This document shows, piece by piece, positions 8,779 to 16,361 of a stretch of DNA of 64,000 bases. The DNA is from Rhodococcus sp. P1Y (GTDB lineage: Bacteria; Actinomycetota; Actinomycetes; Mycobacteriales; Mycobacteriaceae). The stretch spans positions 4,588,001 through 4,652,000 of the forward strand of contig NZ_CP032762.1 of assembly GCF_003641205.1 (NCBI RefSeq). The letters are read 5' to 3'. The notes beneath the pieces were generated by a model. The model had not been told where the DNA came from and made no database searches. It saw only the letters and a program-made list of their open reading frames with translations. Each line of letters starts with the position of its first letter. Positions within the stretch are counted from its first letter, which is position 1. A program made the position numbers and the translations under genes.

Positions 8779-9459
8779 TCAGTGACTACCTCGGTCGAGT
8801 GCTGCGCGGCAGAAGTCCCAGAGGTAAGCGGTCGAAATCTCCTCTCCGTCCGAACTTACGCCGAGGGCGAATTGATGGTAAAAGGATTCGACAAGATGCT
8901 GGATAATACGGGCGTCTCGTTCGGGATCGACGATGTGGAGCACACCGGCGTCGGCCGCGTTTCGTAGAACGCCCACGATCAGTGCGAAGTACGGCGCAGT
9001 AACCAGTGCTACGTCGGCTGGGTAGTCGACCTGGAGCCGAAGATGCTCCCGCACGATCGCCGCCCCCATCAAGGTCTGCCGCTTGGAGTTCCGCCTCGAT
9101 GCCGGGCCTGTGACCACAGCCTGCACCTTCTTCAACGGATCTGCCATCGCCCCGACTGCACTCTCGATCTTCGCGACCGAGGAATGAATTTCTTCCTCCA
9201 GTATCGCCAGAACCAGCAGATCCTTGGTTTCGAAATGCCGGTACACCGTCTGCAGCGCTACCCCAGCTTCGACACTGACCTGCTTCATGGTGAACCGAAA
9301 ACCCCCGGTCTCCTTGAACATCTCGCGGCCCGCGTTGATAATTTCGCGGGCGGTCGTCAATTGACGCGCCGAGGCCTGATCTTGCGCCCGTACCGCCGAG
9401 CGATCGAGCGCTCTCGACTCCCACACCGACTGTGCACGAACGGGAGACATCTCCTTCAT
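8779..9459 (-). CDS. TetR/AcrR-family transcriptional regulator
   Basis: This is a 226-residue TetR regulator. The N-terminal helix-turn-helix is clear: INAGREMFKETGG, then FTMKQVSVEAGVALQTVYRHF and a typical K-L pair (residues about 40-85). The C-terminal ligand domain is unassigned. It lies 183 bp downstream of the P450 gene on the same strand, so it is probably transcribed separately or at the end of that operon. Its natural targets would be the P450 operon and/or the ligase operon. The ATG at 9459 is taken as start; ATG at 9450 is also possible. Confidence 0.88.
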   Translation of the reverse strand: MKEMSPVRAQSVWESRALDRSAVRAQDQASARQLTTAREIINAGREMFKETGGFRFTMKQVSVEAGVALQTVYRHFETKDLLVLAILEEEIHSSVAKIESAVGAMADPLKKVQAVVTGPASRRNSKRQTLMGAAIVREHLRLQVDYPADVALVTAPYFALIVGVLRNAADAGVLHIVDPERDARIIQHLVESFYHQFALGVSSDGEEISTAYLWDFCRAALDRGSH

Positions 9460-9642
9460 TGCTGACCAAACCTCACTGTCGTCTTTTCGAACCGCGCACA
9501 GTTGGCGTCGCTGCGGTCCCGGCGGTTCGACGACCGATGCGCCGCTGCTGCCGACCGCTGACGAGTATATCGCCTGCAGGGTCGAGGCGGCACCCGACAG
9601 TCAGAACATGCCGGGTACCTGTTCGTGGCGGTATGCGGACGA

Positions 9643-10980
9643 TCAGACGCGGACGGCGCCCGGTTCGGCGAGCCGTTGTTCGTCGATGACGACCTGCAGG
9701 CGCTGCAAAGTTTCGGCGAGGCCAGGCCCCAGGCGTTTGCCGGGAGCAAACGTGGCCGGGAGGTTGCGCATCCCTTGAATGGTCCCGACCGATTCGTAGT
9801 GGACAGCGCTTTCTGGGTCGCAGTAATAATCCGGCATTCTGTCCAAGACGGCGATCAGCATTTTCTTGAACAGGGCACGGGCGAGGTTCGAACCGATACA
9901 ACGGTGCATCCCGATACCGAAACTGAAGTGCCGATTGGCTGTTCGGCCCAGATCGACGGTGTGCGGATCGGCGAACAGTTCGGGGTCGCGGTTGGCCATT
10001 GCCCATGACAGCCAGAGTCGCTCGCCCTCGCGAACCTCGACACCCTGGTACTCGCAATCGGCGGAAACTGTACGGCCCGCCCCCGCCAACGGGGTGTAGT
10101 AGCGAAGAAATTCTTCGGTCGCGGAGTTCAACATGACGTCGCGTTCCTCGCTGAGCGTGGAGCGCTGGTCCGGATTCTGAGACAACCATTCGAGGGCGTG
10201 CGACGCCAATGCAGTGGTCGTGTCGAACCCTCCGCCGATGAGCAGACTGAGGATGCCGAGGATTTCTGCGTCGTCGGGGTGTGCGCCGTCGACCTCTGCC
10301 CGGACGAGGGCGTCGATCATGCCCGGCCGGGGGTTCTCTCTGATGCTCGCGATGCTTGCCCGTAAGTCGGCTCCCATCACCTTCTTGAGCTCACCGACTC
10401 GTGCCATGTCGGGTGAGTTCGGCGGGGTGTAGATGGAGGCGTGGACCGGTTCGCAGTAGACGGACCACTTTTCGATCGGAATACCGAGCATTCCGAGTGT
10501 GATGACCGCCGGTGCGATGTTGACAAGGTCGTCGACGAAGTCGATGGAACCCGACTCGATCTTCTCGTCGATGGAAGCCCGGATCACTTCTTCGATAATC
10601 GGATGCCACTTGGCTATACCAGCGGGAGAAAGGAACGGGTTGAGTATTTTTCGATATTTTCCATGCTCGGGTTCATCCATTTCGGCGATACCACCGCGAA
10701 TGCTCGTCACATTGGCTGCAGGCGGAATGGTGACACCCCGGTATCCCTTGCGTAGGCCCCGCACATCGTGGTCACTGGACACGTCGGCTGACCGGGCCAG
10801 CGTAAAATTCGCGTCGGCGGTGGACGTGACCCAATGTCCGCCATGGGTGTCGGACCAAGCAATCGGGCACTTCTCCTGCATCGTCTCGGTAATCGCAACG
10901 AAGTTATCGCGATACTCCGGACCATGGCGCTCGAAATGAAACTCGGGCTTTTTACCGGTGGCTGCCTTCTCATCGGTCAT
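9643..10980 (-). CDS. cytochrome P450 monooxygenase
   Basis: This is a complete 445-residue soluble P450. Visible are the I-helix GGGFDTT (D253, T254, T255), the K-helix ExxR (E290-R293) and the haem loop FSFGIGMHRCIG with the thiolate ligand Cys361. It hydroxylates a C-H bond using O2 and electrons from the adjacent ferredoxin. The start ATG overlaps the ferredoxin stop by 11 bases, so both are made together. It closes a five-gene minus-strand run (ALDH, SDR, deazaflavin reductase, ferredoxin, P450). No ferredoxin reductase is present and one must be supplied from elsewhere. The CYP family could not be assigned without a search. Confidence 0.95.
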   Translation of the reverse strand: MTDEKAATGKKPEFHFERHGPEYRDNFVAITETMQEKCPIAWSDTHGGHWVTSTADANFTLARSADVSSDHDVRGLRKGYRGVTIPPAANVTSIRGGIAEMDEPEHGKYRKILNPFLSPAGIAKWHPIIEEVIRASIDEKIESGSIDFVDDLVNIAPAVITLGMLGIPIEKWSVYCEPVHASIYTPPNSPDMARVGELKKVMGADLRASIASIRENPRPGMIDALVRAEVDGAHPDDAEILGILSLLIGGGFDTTTALASHALEWLSQNPDQRSTLSEERDVMLNSATEEFLRYYTPLAGAGRTVSADCEYQGVEVREGERLWLSWAMANRDPELFADPHTVDLGRTANRHFSFGIGMHRCIGSNLARALFKKMLIAVLDRMPDYYCDPESAVHYESVGTIQGMRNLPATFAPGKRLGPGLAETLQRLQVVIDEQRLAEPGAVRV

Positions 10981-11179
10981 CGTCGTGGTCCTCTACTTCG
11001 ATCGCTTGTTCGGGGCAGGACTGTTGGGCACTTCGCACCGGTGACTCCAGCCCCGGCGGAACCGGGTCGGTGGCCACCGACGCATGGCCGTCCATGTCGT
11101 TCAGTTCGAACACCGCTGGTGCAGCCATCGCGCACAGCGTGTGCCCTTGGCAGCGGTCCGAGTCGACTCTAACCCTCAC
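10970..11179 (-). CDS. 3Fe-4S ferredoxin of the P450 system
   Basis: This 69-residue ferredoxin has the CxxHxxC...CP pattern (C10, H13, C16, C55). The histidine in place of the second cysteine is typical of P450-dedicated 3Fe-4S ferredoxins in actinobacteria. It transfers single electrons to the P450. It overlaps the upstream deazaflavin reductase gene by 11 bases and the P450 gene by 11 bases, which indicates tight coupling. The start is GTG. Confidence 0.93.
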   Translation of the reverse strand: MRVRVDSDRCQGHTLCAMAAPAVFELNDMDGHASVATDPVPPGLESPVRSAQQSCPEQAIEVEDHDDDR

Positions 11180-11639
11180 TGTTTTCCCCGTTCACTGTGC
11201 GGCGCAACACCACGACAGGAATTTCCCGTTCCGTGCGCCCGGCATACACGTTGTAGTTCGGCCACGCTTCGGCTGCGAGCCGCCACAGGCGGTCGCGCTC
11301 GTCACCTTTCGCGATGTGTGCGCGCGCGGGAAAGCGCTCTGCAAGCACCTGAACCGTCACCTGCGGCTCTGCCTTCAAGTTTACGAACCAGTTGGGCGCT
11401 TGGGGCGCGCCGCCCTTGGACGCGATGACGATGTAGTCGTCTCCGTCTCTCGCGTAGATGAGTGGGGTTTCCCGAGGTTGGCCGCTCTTGCGTCCAACTG
11501 TCGTCAACAGGAGGCACGTCACCCCGTTCCAAATATGTCCTACCACTCCCCCTGTTGCCCGGTAGCGTTCGACATGTTCGCCGTTGAGCAACGAGGTGTC
11601 GGTCGGACTGTACGATGCTCGACTCTGGTTGGTGGTCAC
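11169..11639 (-). CDS. deazaflavin (F420)-dependent nitroreductase-family protein
   Basis: This 156-residue protein belongs to the Ddn/FDOR-B family, with the split-barrel core LLLTTVGRKSGQPRETPL and ASKGGAPQAPNWFVNL. The family uses reduced coenzyme F420 to reduce quinones, enones or nitro compounds, and Rv3547 is the best-known member. Within a P450/dehydrogenase operon it may reduce an alpha,beta-unsaturated intermediate. It starts at GTG 11639 with AAGGGGA upstream. It implies an F420-making host. Confidence 0.88.
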   Translation of the reverse strand: MTTNQSRASYSPTDTSLLNGEHVERYRATGGVVGHIWNGVTCLLLTTVGRKSGQPRETPLIYARDGDDYIVIASKGGAPQAPNWFVNLKAEPQVTVQVLAERFPARAHIAKGDERDRLWRLAAEAWPNYNVYAGRTEREIPVVVLRRTVNGENSEG

Positions 11640-11653
11640 TTGTGTCCCCTTCT

Positions 11654-12424
11654 CTATCGTGCGACGTAGCCGCCGTCGACCGGCACGCTGACGCCGGTGA
11701 TGTTGCGGGCGTCATCCGAGGCGAGAAACAGGGCAGCCGCAGCGACATCCTCGGGATCGATGTACCGACCAAGAGGATGCTGCTTCGCAACTCGTTCGTA
11801 TGCCGCGGATGCGGCGCCCTCGTCCGCGGGTATGTCCATGAAATTAGTGCTCGGCATTCCAGCCGGGCATACCGCGTTCACCCTGATGTCGTACGGTGCC
11901 GATTCGACCGCAACAGCCCGAGTGAGCTGGATGACCCCGCCCTTTATTGCACCGTAAACGGTGCCGCCCCAGCCGACCATGCCCGCAACCGAGGCAGTAT
12001 TGACGATTGCGCCCGGCGTTCCCTGTGCCCGAAATTGCCGCACAGCATGTTTGGTGCCAAGAAACACTCCTTTGAAATTGACCGTTGTCAGCTTCTCGAA
12101 TTCCTCGACGGTATGGTCCTCGAAACGCAGACCTGGCCGGGGGGTGGCGATCCCGGCATTGTTGAACATCACGTCGAGTCGCCCGTATTCACGCACTGCG
12201 GCTGCGATAGCCGCACCGACCTCGCTTTCGGATGTCACGTCGCAATGCACGGCAATGGCATTGTTTCCGTCTTGCTCGACGAGACGAACTGTTTCCTTGG
12301 CCCATTCGTCGTTGACGTCGGCACACACGACGTTGGCGCCCCGGCGGGCGAACAGAATCGCCGACGCACGGCCGACGCCTGAGCCCGCACCGGTTATGAC
12401 AACTGATTTGTTTTGAAGTTGCAT
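11654..12424 (-). CDS. short-chain dehydrogenase/reductase
   Basis: This is a classical SDR of 256 residues with the cofactor motif TGAGSGVG at the N-terminus, NNAG near residue 90, catalytic Ser in NTASVAG, and YGAIK (Tyr and Lys) near 155. The acidic residue after beta-2 (ADVND) suggests NAD over NADP. It oxidises or reduces a secondary alcohol/ketone. It is 14 bp upstream of the deazaflavin reductase and 41 bp downstream of the aldehyde dehydrogenase, in the same operon. Confidence 0.92.
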   Translation of the reverse strand: MQLQNKSVVITGAGSGVGRASAILFARRGANVVCADVNDEWAKETVRLVEQDGNNAIAVHCDVTSESEVGAAIAAAVREYGRLDVMFNNAGIATPRPGLRFEDHTVEEFEKLTTVNFKGVFLGTKHAVRQFRAQGTPGAIVNTASVAGMVGWGGTVYGAIKGGVIQLTRAVAVESAPYDIRVNAVCPAGMPSTNFMDIPADEGAASAAYERVAKQHPLGRYIDPEDVAAAALFLASDDARNITGVSVPVDGGYVAR

Positions 12425-12465
12425 TGCTGAGGTCCTCTACGGGTGTGGGTACGAGCGTTCGGTGG

Positions 12466-13938
12466 TCACCAGTTGTTCACGCTGAGATGTTTGATCTCCT
12501 GGTATGTGCGTAGACCGTCGACGCCTCGTTCGCGGCCTAGTCCGCTCTCCTTGTAGCCCCCGGACGAGGCGTAGGCGTTCGCGCCCAGCCCGTTGACGTT
12601 GATTGCTCCCGCGCGGATTCTGCGCGCAGCTGCAGTGGCCGCTAGGAGATCCGGGCTGTAGACCTGTCCGGAGAGACCGTATGGAGAATCGTTGGCGATG
12701 GCGATTGCCTCGTCTACCGTGTCGTAGCCGATGACGGTGACGACGGGGCCGAAGATTTCCTCCTGTGCCGCGGGGTTGGAATTGTCCGGCACGTCGAGGA
12801 TTGTCGGCTCGAAGTAATACCCGACGGGCAAATTCTTCGGACGCTTCCCGCCGCTCACCACACGCCCGCCGTGTGAGACCGAGCGTTTGACGTAGGACTC
12901 GCAGCGCTCACGCTGACCCGCGGAGATCAACGGCCCCATGGAGGTGGAGAGGTCGGTGGGATCCCCGATGGTCAGCCGGGCCGCGATGGCTGCGCCCTTC
13001 TCCAACACCTCGGACTTACGGTCGTGGGGCACCAACATTCTGGTGGCGGCCACGCAGGCCTGACCCGCATGGTTGCCGAAGACCGTGGGTAAACCCATGG
13101 GTGCCTTGTCCACACCGTCGGGTAGATACAACTGGACGGACTTGCCGCCGAGCTCGAGCATCACACGCTTGATGGTCGCGGCGGCTTGCTTCATGATCAC
13201 TTTGCCAACCCCCGAGGAACCGGTGAAGCTGATCTGGTCAACCGCTGGATGCGAGGTCATCAGCGCTGACCCTTCGAACCCTGCCTCCACGACGATGTTC
13301 AAAACCCCCGGCGGCAAACCCGCCGCCTCGGCGGCTTCAGCGAACACCAACGCGGACAGAGGAGTGAAGGGGCTCGGTCGCATCACCACGGTGTTACCGG
13401 TGAGCAACGCGGGGATCGCTTTCCACGCATTCATCCAGAACGGACAGTTGTACGCAGAAATGCAGGACACGACGCCCACAGGCTCGTACGTCATCACACT
13501 GAGACCGACCGAGTTGGTGGCGACAGCCAGATCGAGTGGCCGCGGACTGTATTCCTCTTCCGGCAAGCTCAGATAGAGATCCACGGTCTGTCGCATCTGG
13601 ACGATGGCGTGGTCCAATTGCGCCGAACCCAGCATCCGCGTCGTCGCACCTGTCTCCTGCTGGATGGAATGCCCCAGCGCAGTGTGAATTTCTTCGAAAT
13701 AGTCGAGCATTCGAAGTATGTAGTTCGCTCGGACGCGCCGATCCGCCCAAGCCCAATCGCCCTGGTCGAATGCCCGCCGCGCCGCCAAGATGGCAGACTC
13801 GGTTTGCTCGACGGACGTCGTCTCTACTTCGACGAACGATTCCTCGGTCGCAGGGTTGACAACTGCTAGTGGTTCACCCTCGCCGACAACGGATTTACCG
13901 TCGATGTACGGCGACCTGGTAGTGATGAGCATACTCAT
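12466..13938 (-). CDS. aldehyde dehydrogenase (NAD(P)-dependent)
   Basis: This 490-residue ALDH contains FTGSSGVGK (cofactor site), the general-base glutamate in LELGGKS and the nucleophilic cysteine in GQACVAATR. It oxidises an aldehyde to the acid that the ligase or CoA-transferase could activate. The start at 13938 has GGAG 5 bases upstream; a second ATG at 13932 is possible. The open frame runs on to 14337, but that part only crosses the neighbouring amidohydrolase copy in another frame and is not coding. It heads the ALDH-to-P450 operon. Confidence 0.93.
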   Translation of the reverse strand: MSMLITTRSPYIDGKSVVGEGEPLAVVNPATEESFVEVETTSVEQTESAILAARRAFDQGDWAWADRRVRANYILRMLDYFEEIHTALGHSIQQETGATTRMLGSAQLDHAIVQMRQTVDLYLSLPEEEYSPRPLDLAVATNSVGLSVMTYEPVGVVSCISAYNCPFWMNAWKAIPALLTGNTVVMRPSPFTPLSALVFAEAAEAAGLPPGVLNIVVEAGFEGSALMTSHPAVDQISFTGSSGVGKVIMKQAAATIKRVMLELGGKSVQLYLPDGVDKAPMGLPTVFGNHAGQACVAATRMLVPHDRKSEVLEKGAAIAARLTIGDPTDLSTSMGPLISAGQRERCESYVKRSVSHGGRVVSGGKRPKNLPVGYYFEPTILDVPDNSNPAAQEEIFGPVVTVIGYDTVDEAIAIANDSPYGLSGQVYSPDLLAATAAARRIRAGAINVNGLGANAYASSGGYKESGLGRERGVDGLRTYQEIKHLSVNNW

Positions 13939-14040
13939 TCTGCTCCTGTCGACAAAGAGATCGGCGGCCTGCTGCAGATCACGGCCTTGCAAGCCGTCAC
14001 GGAGGAGCCGGTTCGACCGCGCGCGCTGAGTTGTGAGCCT

Positions 14041-15378
14041 CGAGCCATCAGCCGAGGTTGGGGACGGTGGGGGTGAAACGGAACAGTTTCTCGGCGTTGC
14101 CGCGGAGCAGTTTGTACTGGGTGGCTTCGGGAAGATGCTGAATCTGTTTGCGGGCGACGTTGATGGAGTCGGGCCAGGTGCTATCGGAGTGCGGGTAGTC
14201 GGTCTCGAACATGATGTTGTCCTCGCCGATGAGATCGATGTTGGCGATACCGGCCTCGTCCTCGATGAAGCAGCCGTAGACGTGGTCTCTGAACCGTTGG
14301 CGGATGTCGAGGTCCATGGGGACCTCGGTGGCGGCATGGCCTTCGAACTTGACGCCTTTGGCGGCCCAGAAACGTTGCTTGGTGTAGACCTGCTCGGCGC
14401 GTTCGAGGAAGTACGGAATCCACCCGATATTGCCCTCGGACAGAGCGATTTTCAGGTTGGGATGCTTGGCGAAGTAGTCACTGAAAAGCCACTGCAACAT
14501 CGTCCCCGCAGTACGGGTCGCCCCCCAGGTGAGATTGGCCATGAAGGGTGCGTCGCTGGCGATGGTAGGCAATTGCGAGGAGGACCCGACATGCATGGAG
14601 ATGACGAGGTCGTTGTCGGCTGCGGCGGCCATGACGGGGTCCCAGTATCGGCTGGGATCGTTGATGGTCGGAAGGCCCAGAGGTTCGGGGGTTTTCGGAG
14701 AACGCGACAGAACGCGCACCCAGAGCAGCGGTACGTTCGATCTCCTTGACAGCCAACTGCGGGTCCCAGAGCGGAATGATCACCAACGGAATGAACCGGC
14801 CCGGGTCGGTGGCACACCACTCCTCGAAGATCCAGTCGTTGTAGGCCTGCAAGCAGCGCAACGCAAGATCCTTGTCCTCGGCTTCATAGAAAATCTGACC
14901 GCAGAACCGAGGAAAAGACGGGAACCCGAGAGAGGCCAGAATACCGGCCTCGTTCATGTGCTCGAGCCGGACCTTCGGGTCGTAGCACCCAGGATGCATG
15001 TCCGCATACGTGATCGCCTCCGGACTGAACTCCTCCCGAGACTTCCCGACCACAGCCGACAGCCCACTGGTGGGAACGATGCGATTCTCGTACACCCACG
15101 TCTCCTTGTCACCGTTGCGCACAAGCTTGGGCGCACGGTCACGATCCTTCGACGCGATCCGGTCCTGCCACACATGGGGCGGCTCGAGAATGTGGTCATC
15201 GACCGAAATCAACCAGTTCAAATCAGGATTGGCACTCGATGTCGTCAACAGAAAACTCCGTTCGCTCGCTCGGAACCGACGAACAACCAAGTGCCCGTCC
15301 GCCTCCGAGAAATGGTGCGGGATACTGGACTCCCGATACCGCCGTAACGAGAATCACACTCTCGTACGATATAGAACG
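14041..15378. repeat. ~1.34 kb direct repeat, copy B
   Basis: Second copy of the block at 4215-5551, same orientation, offset 9826-9827 bp. The two copies bracket the ligase, kinase, TetR, P450, ferredoxin, deazaflavin reductase, SDR and ALDH genes. Confidence 0.95.
14048..15248 (-). pseudogene. amidohydrolase copy 2, frameshifted
   Basis: This is the same gene as at 4222-5421, almost base for base. A run of five G at 14687-14691, where copy 1 has four, shifts the frame. The N-terminal part (from TTG 15248) therefore reads VAFSENP and then nonsense, while the C-terminal part with FETDYPHSDS sits in another frame. Only a truncated product of about 190 correct residues would be made, without the C-terminal metal-site aspartate. 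The indel is in a homopolymer, so a sequencing or assembly error is possible. It lies upstream of the aldehyde dehydrogenase on the same strand and retains its promoter. Confidence 0.88.
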
Positions 15379-15398
15379 GCACTCTCATTTGCAATGGT
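15362..15398 (-). promoter_or_regulatory. candidate promoter of amidohydrolase copy 2
   Basis: On the minus strand TTGCAA, 17 bases, TATCGT mirror the boxes in front of copy 1. Between them seven bases differ from copy 1. Confidence 0.4.
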
Positions 15399-15498
15399 TT
15401 CGCCACCGAACGGCCTGACGCGGCCCAAAGAAGTGCTGTTGACGCCGCTGGTTCTCCACTGCGCAGTTCACTCGGAGGAGGGTCGGTCGAACCGCTCG

Positions 15499-16164
15499 TC
15501 AGAGCCACACCGCCGAACGGCTGTCGTCGAGGAACTGCGTCTCCGAGGTCACCTCGGCGCTCAATGTTCCGACGCATGCGTCGACAAGGAATCTCGCCAG
15601 CGAAAGCCAGTCAGGCTGGTCGACGGACCTTTCCTGCACCCTGCTTTCGTATTCGGCACAGACATCCACCACCATTAATCCCAACATCCAGAACCTCGCC
15701 GTCAACACCGAAGTCGGTATATCGGACAACGACTCCCGCACCCGCGCAAGCAGGTCCTCGACGATCGGAGCGTCGGCGGCGGCGTCGGTCAGTAGCGTCT
15801 TCGACGACGGTGACGTACGCAGCTGCCGAATGAAACGCGCATGCCAGCTCACCCTGCCTGCCGCTTCGAGCTGGTCGGTCAAAGGCAGAATCAAGCAACG
15901 GAGGAGATCGTGTAGCTGCGGGTCTGGCCGGAGACTCTCGACCATTTCTCGACGCCGCACGGCAGTGTTGCCTGCCTGCCTTCTGACAATCGCCGCGAGC
16001 AGCCCGTCGCGACCGCCGAAATGGTAATTGACGGCCGAGTGGTTGGCATTGCCGGCGTGCTCTGCAATTTGCCGACTCGATACTGCGTCGATGCCGTGCG
16101 TAGCGAACAGTTCCTCTGCCGCATCGACCAGAGTCGCCTTGACTCGGTCTGTATAAGTTCCCAC
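15499..16164 (-). CDS. TetR-family regulator, probable repressor of the divergent exporter
   Basis: This TetR protein of about 221 residues has the DNA-binding part DRVKATLVDAAEELFATHG, then VSSRQIAEHAGNANHSAVNYHFGG. The N-x-x-A-V-N-Y-H-F recognition helix is of the type seen in regulators of acyl-CoA or lipid genes. The start chosen is GTG 16164, nine bases after GGGGA, directly ahead of the helix-turn-helix; the frame is open up to 16299. It is divergent from the membrane protein at 16362, the usual arrangement of a TetR repressor and its exporter. Confidence 0.87.
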   Translation of the reverse strand: MGTYTDRVKATLVDAAEELFATHGIDAVSSRQIAEHAGNANHSAVNYHFGGRDGLLAAIVRRQAGNTAVRRREMVESLRPDPQLHDLLRCLILPLTDQLEAAGRVSWHARFIRQLRTSPSSKTLLTDAAADAPIVEDLLARVRESLSDIPTSVLTARFWMLGLMVVDVCAEYESRVQERSVDQPDWLSLARFLVDACVGTLSAEVTSETQFLDDSRSAVWL

Positions 16165-16230
16165 TTCTGGTCGTCCCCGTTCGTCGCTGAGCCAGCGTGT
16201 CACCACTGCGACCAGCGTCACCGAAGTTCC

Positions 16231-16241
16231 ACTTGGCAAGT
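16231..16241. promoter_or_regulatory. short inverted repeat between TetR and exporter genes
   Basis: ACTTG-G-CAAGT is a perfect 5-bp inverted repeat in the divergent intergenic region (if the TetR gene starts at 16164). It may be a half of the operator. It is short enough to be chance. Confidence 0.3.
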
Positions 16242-16361
16242 TTAAGACATGTGGCGTAACTTTTGAAGTCAGGCCGTAAGAATTTTTTTCGCACTTCACC
16301 TGGACGCACAGCGGCCTGGTCGACGTTCAGCGCGGCAAACCCAACTCAGGAGCACCTCTCC

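Noticed and set aside
13939..14337. Upstream extension of the aldehyde dehydrogenase reading frame to 623 residues
   Set aside because: The extra residues are low-complexity Ser/Thr/Pro sequence that appears identically opposite the first amidohydrolase copy; they come from another frame of that gene. A ribosome site and normal ALDH N-terminus are present at 13938.
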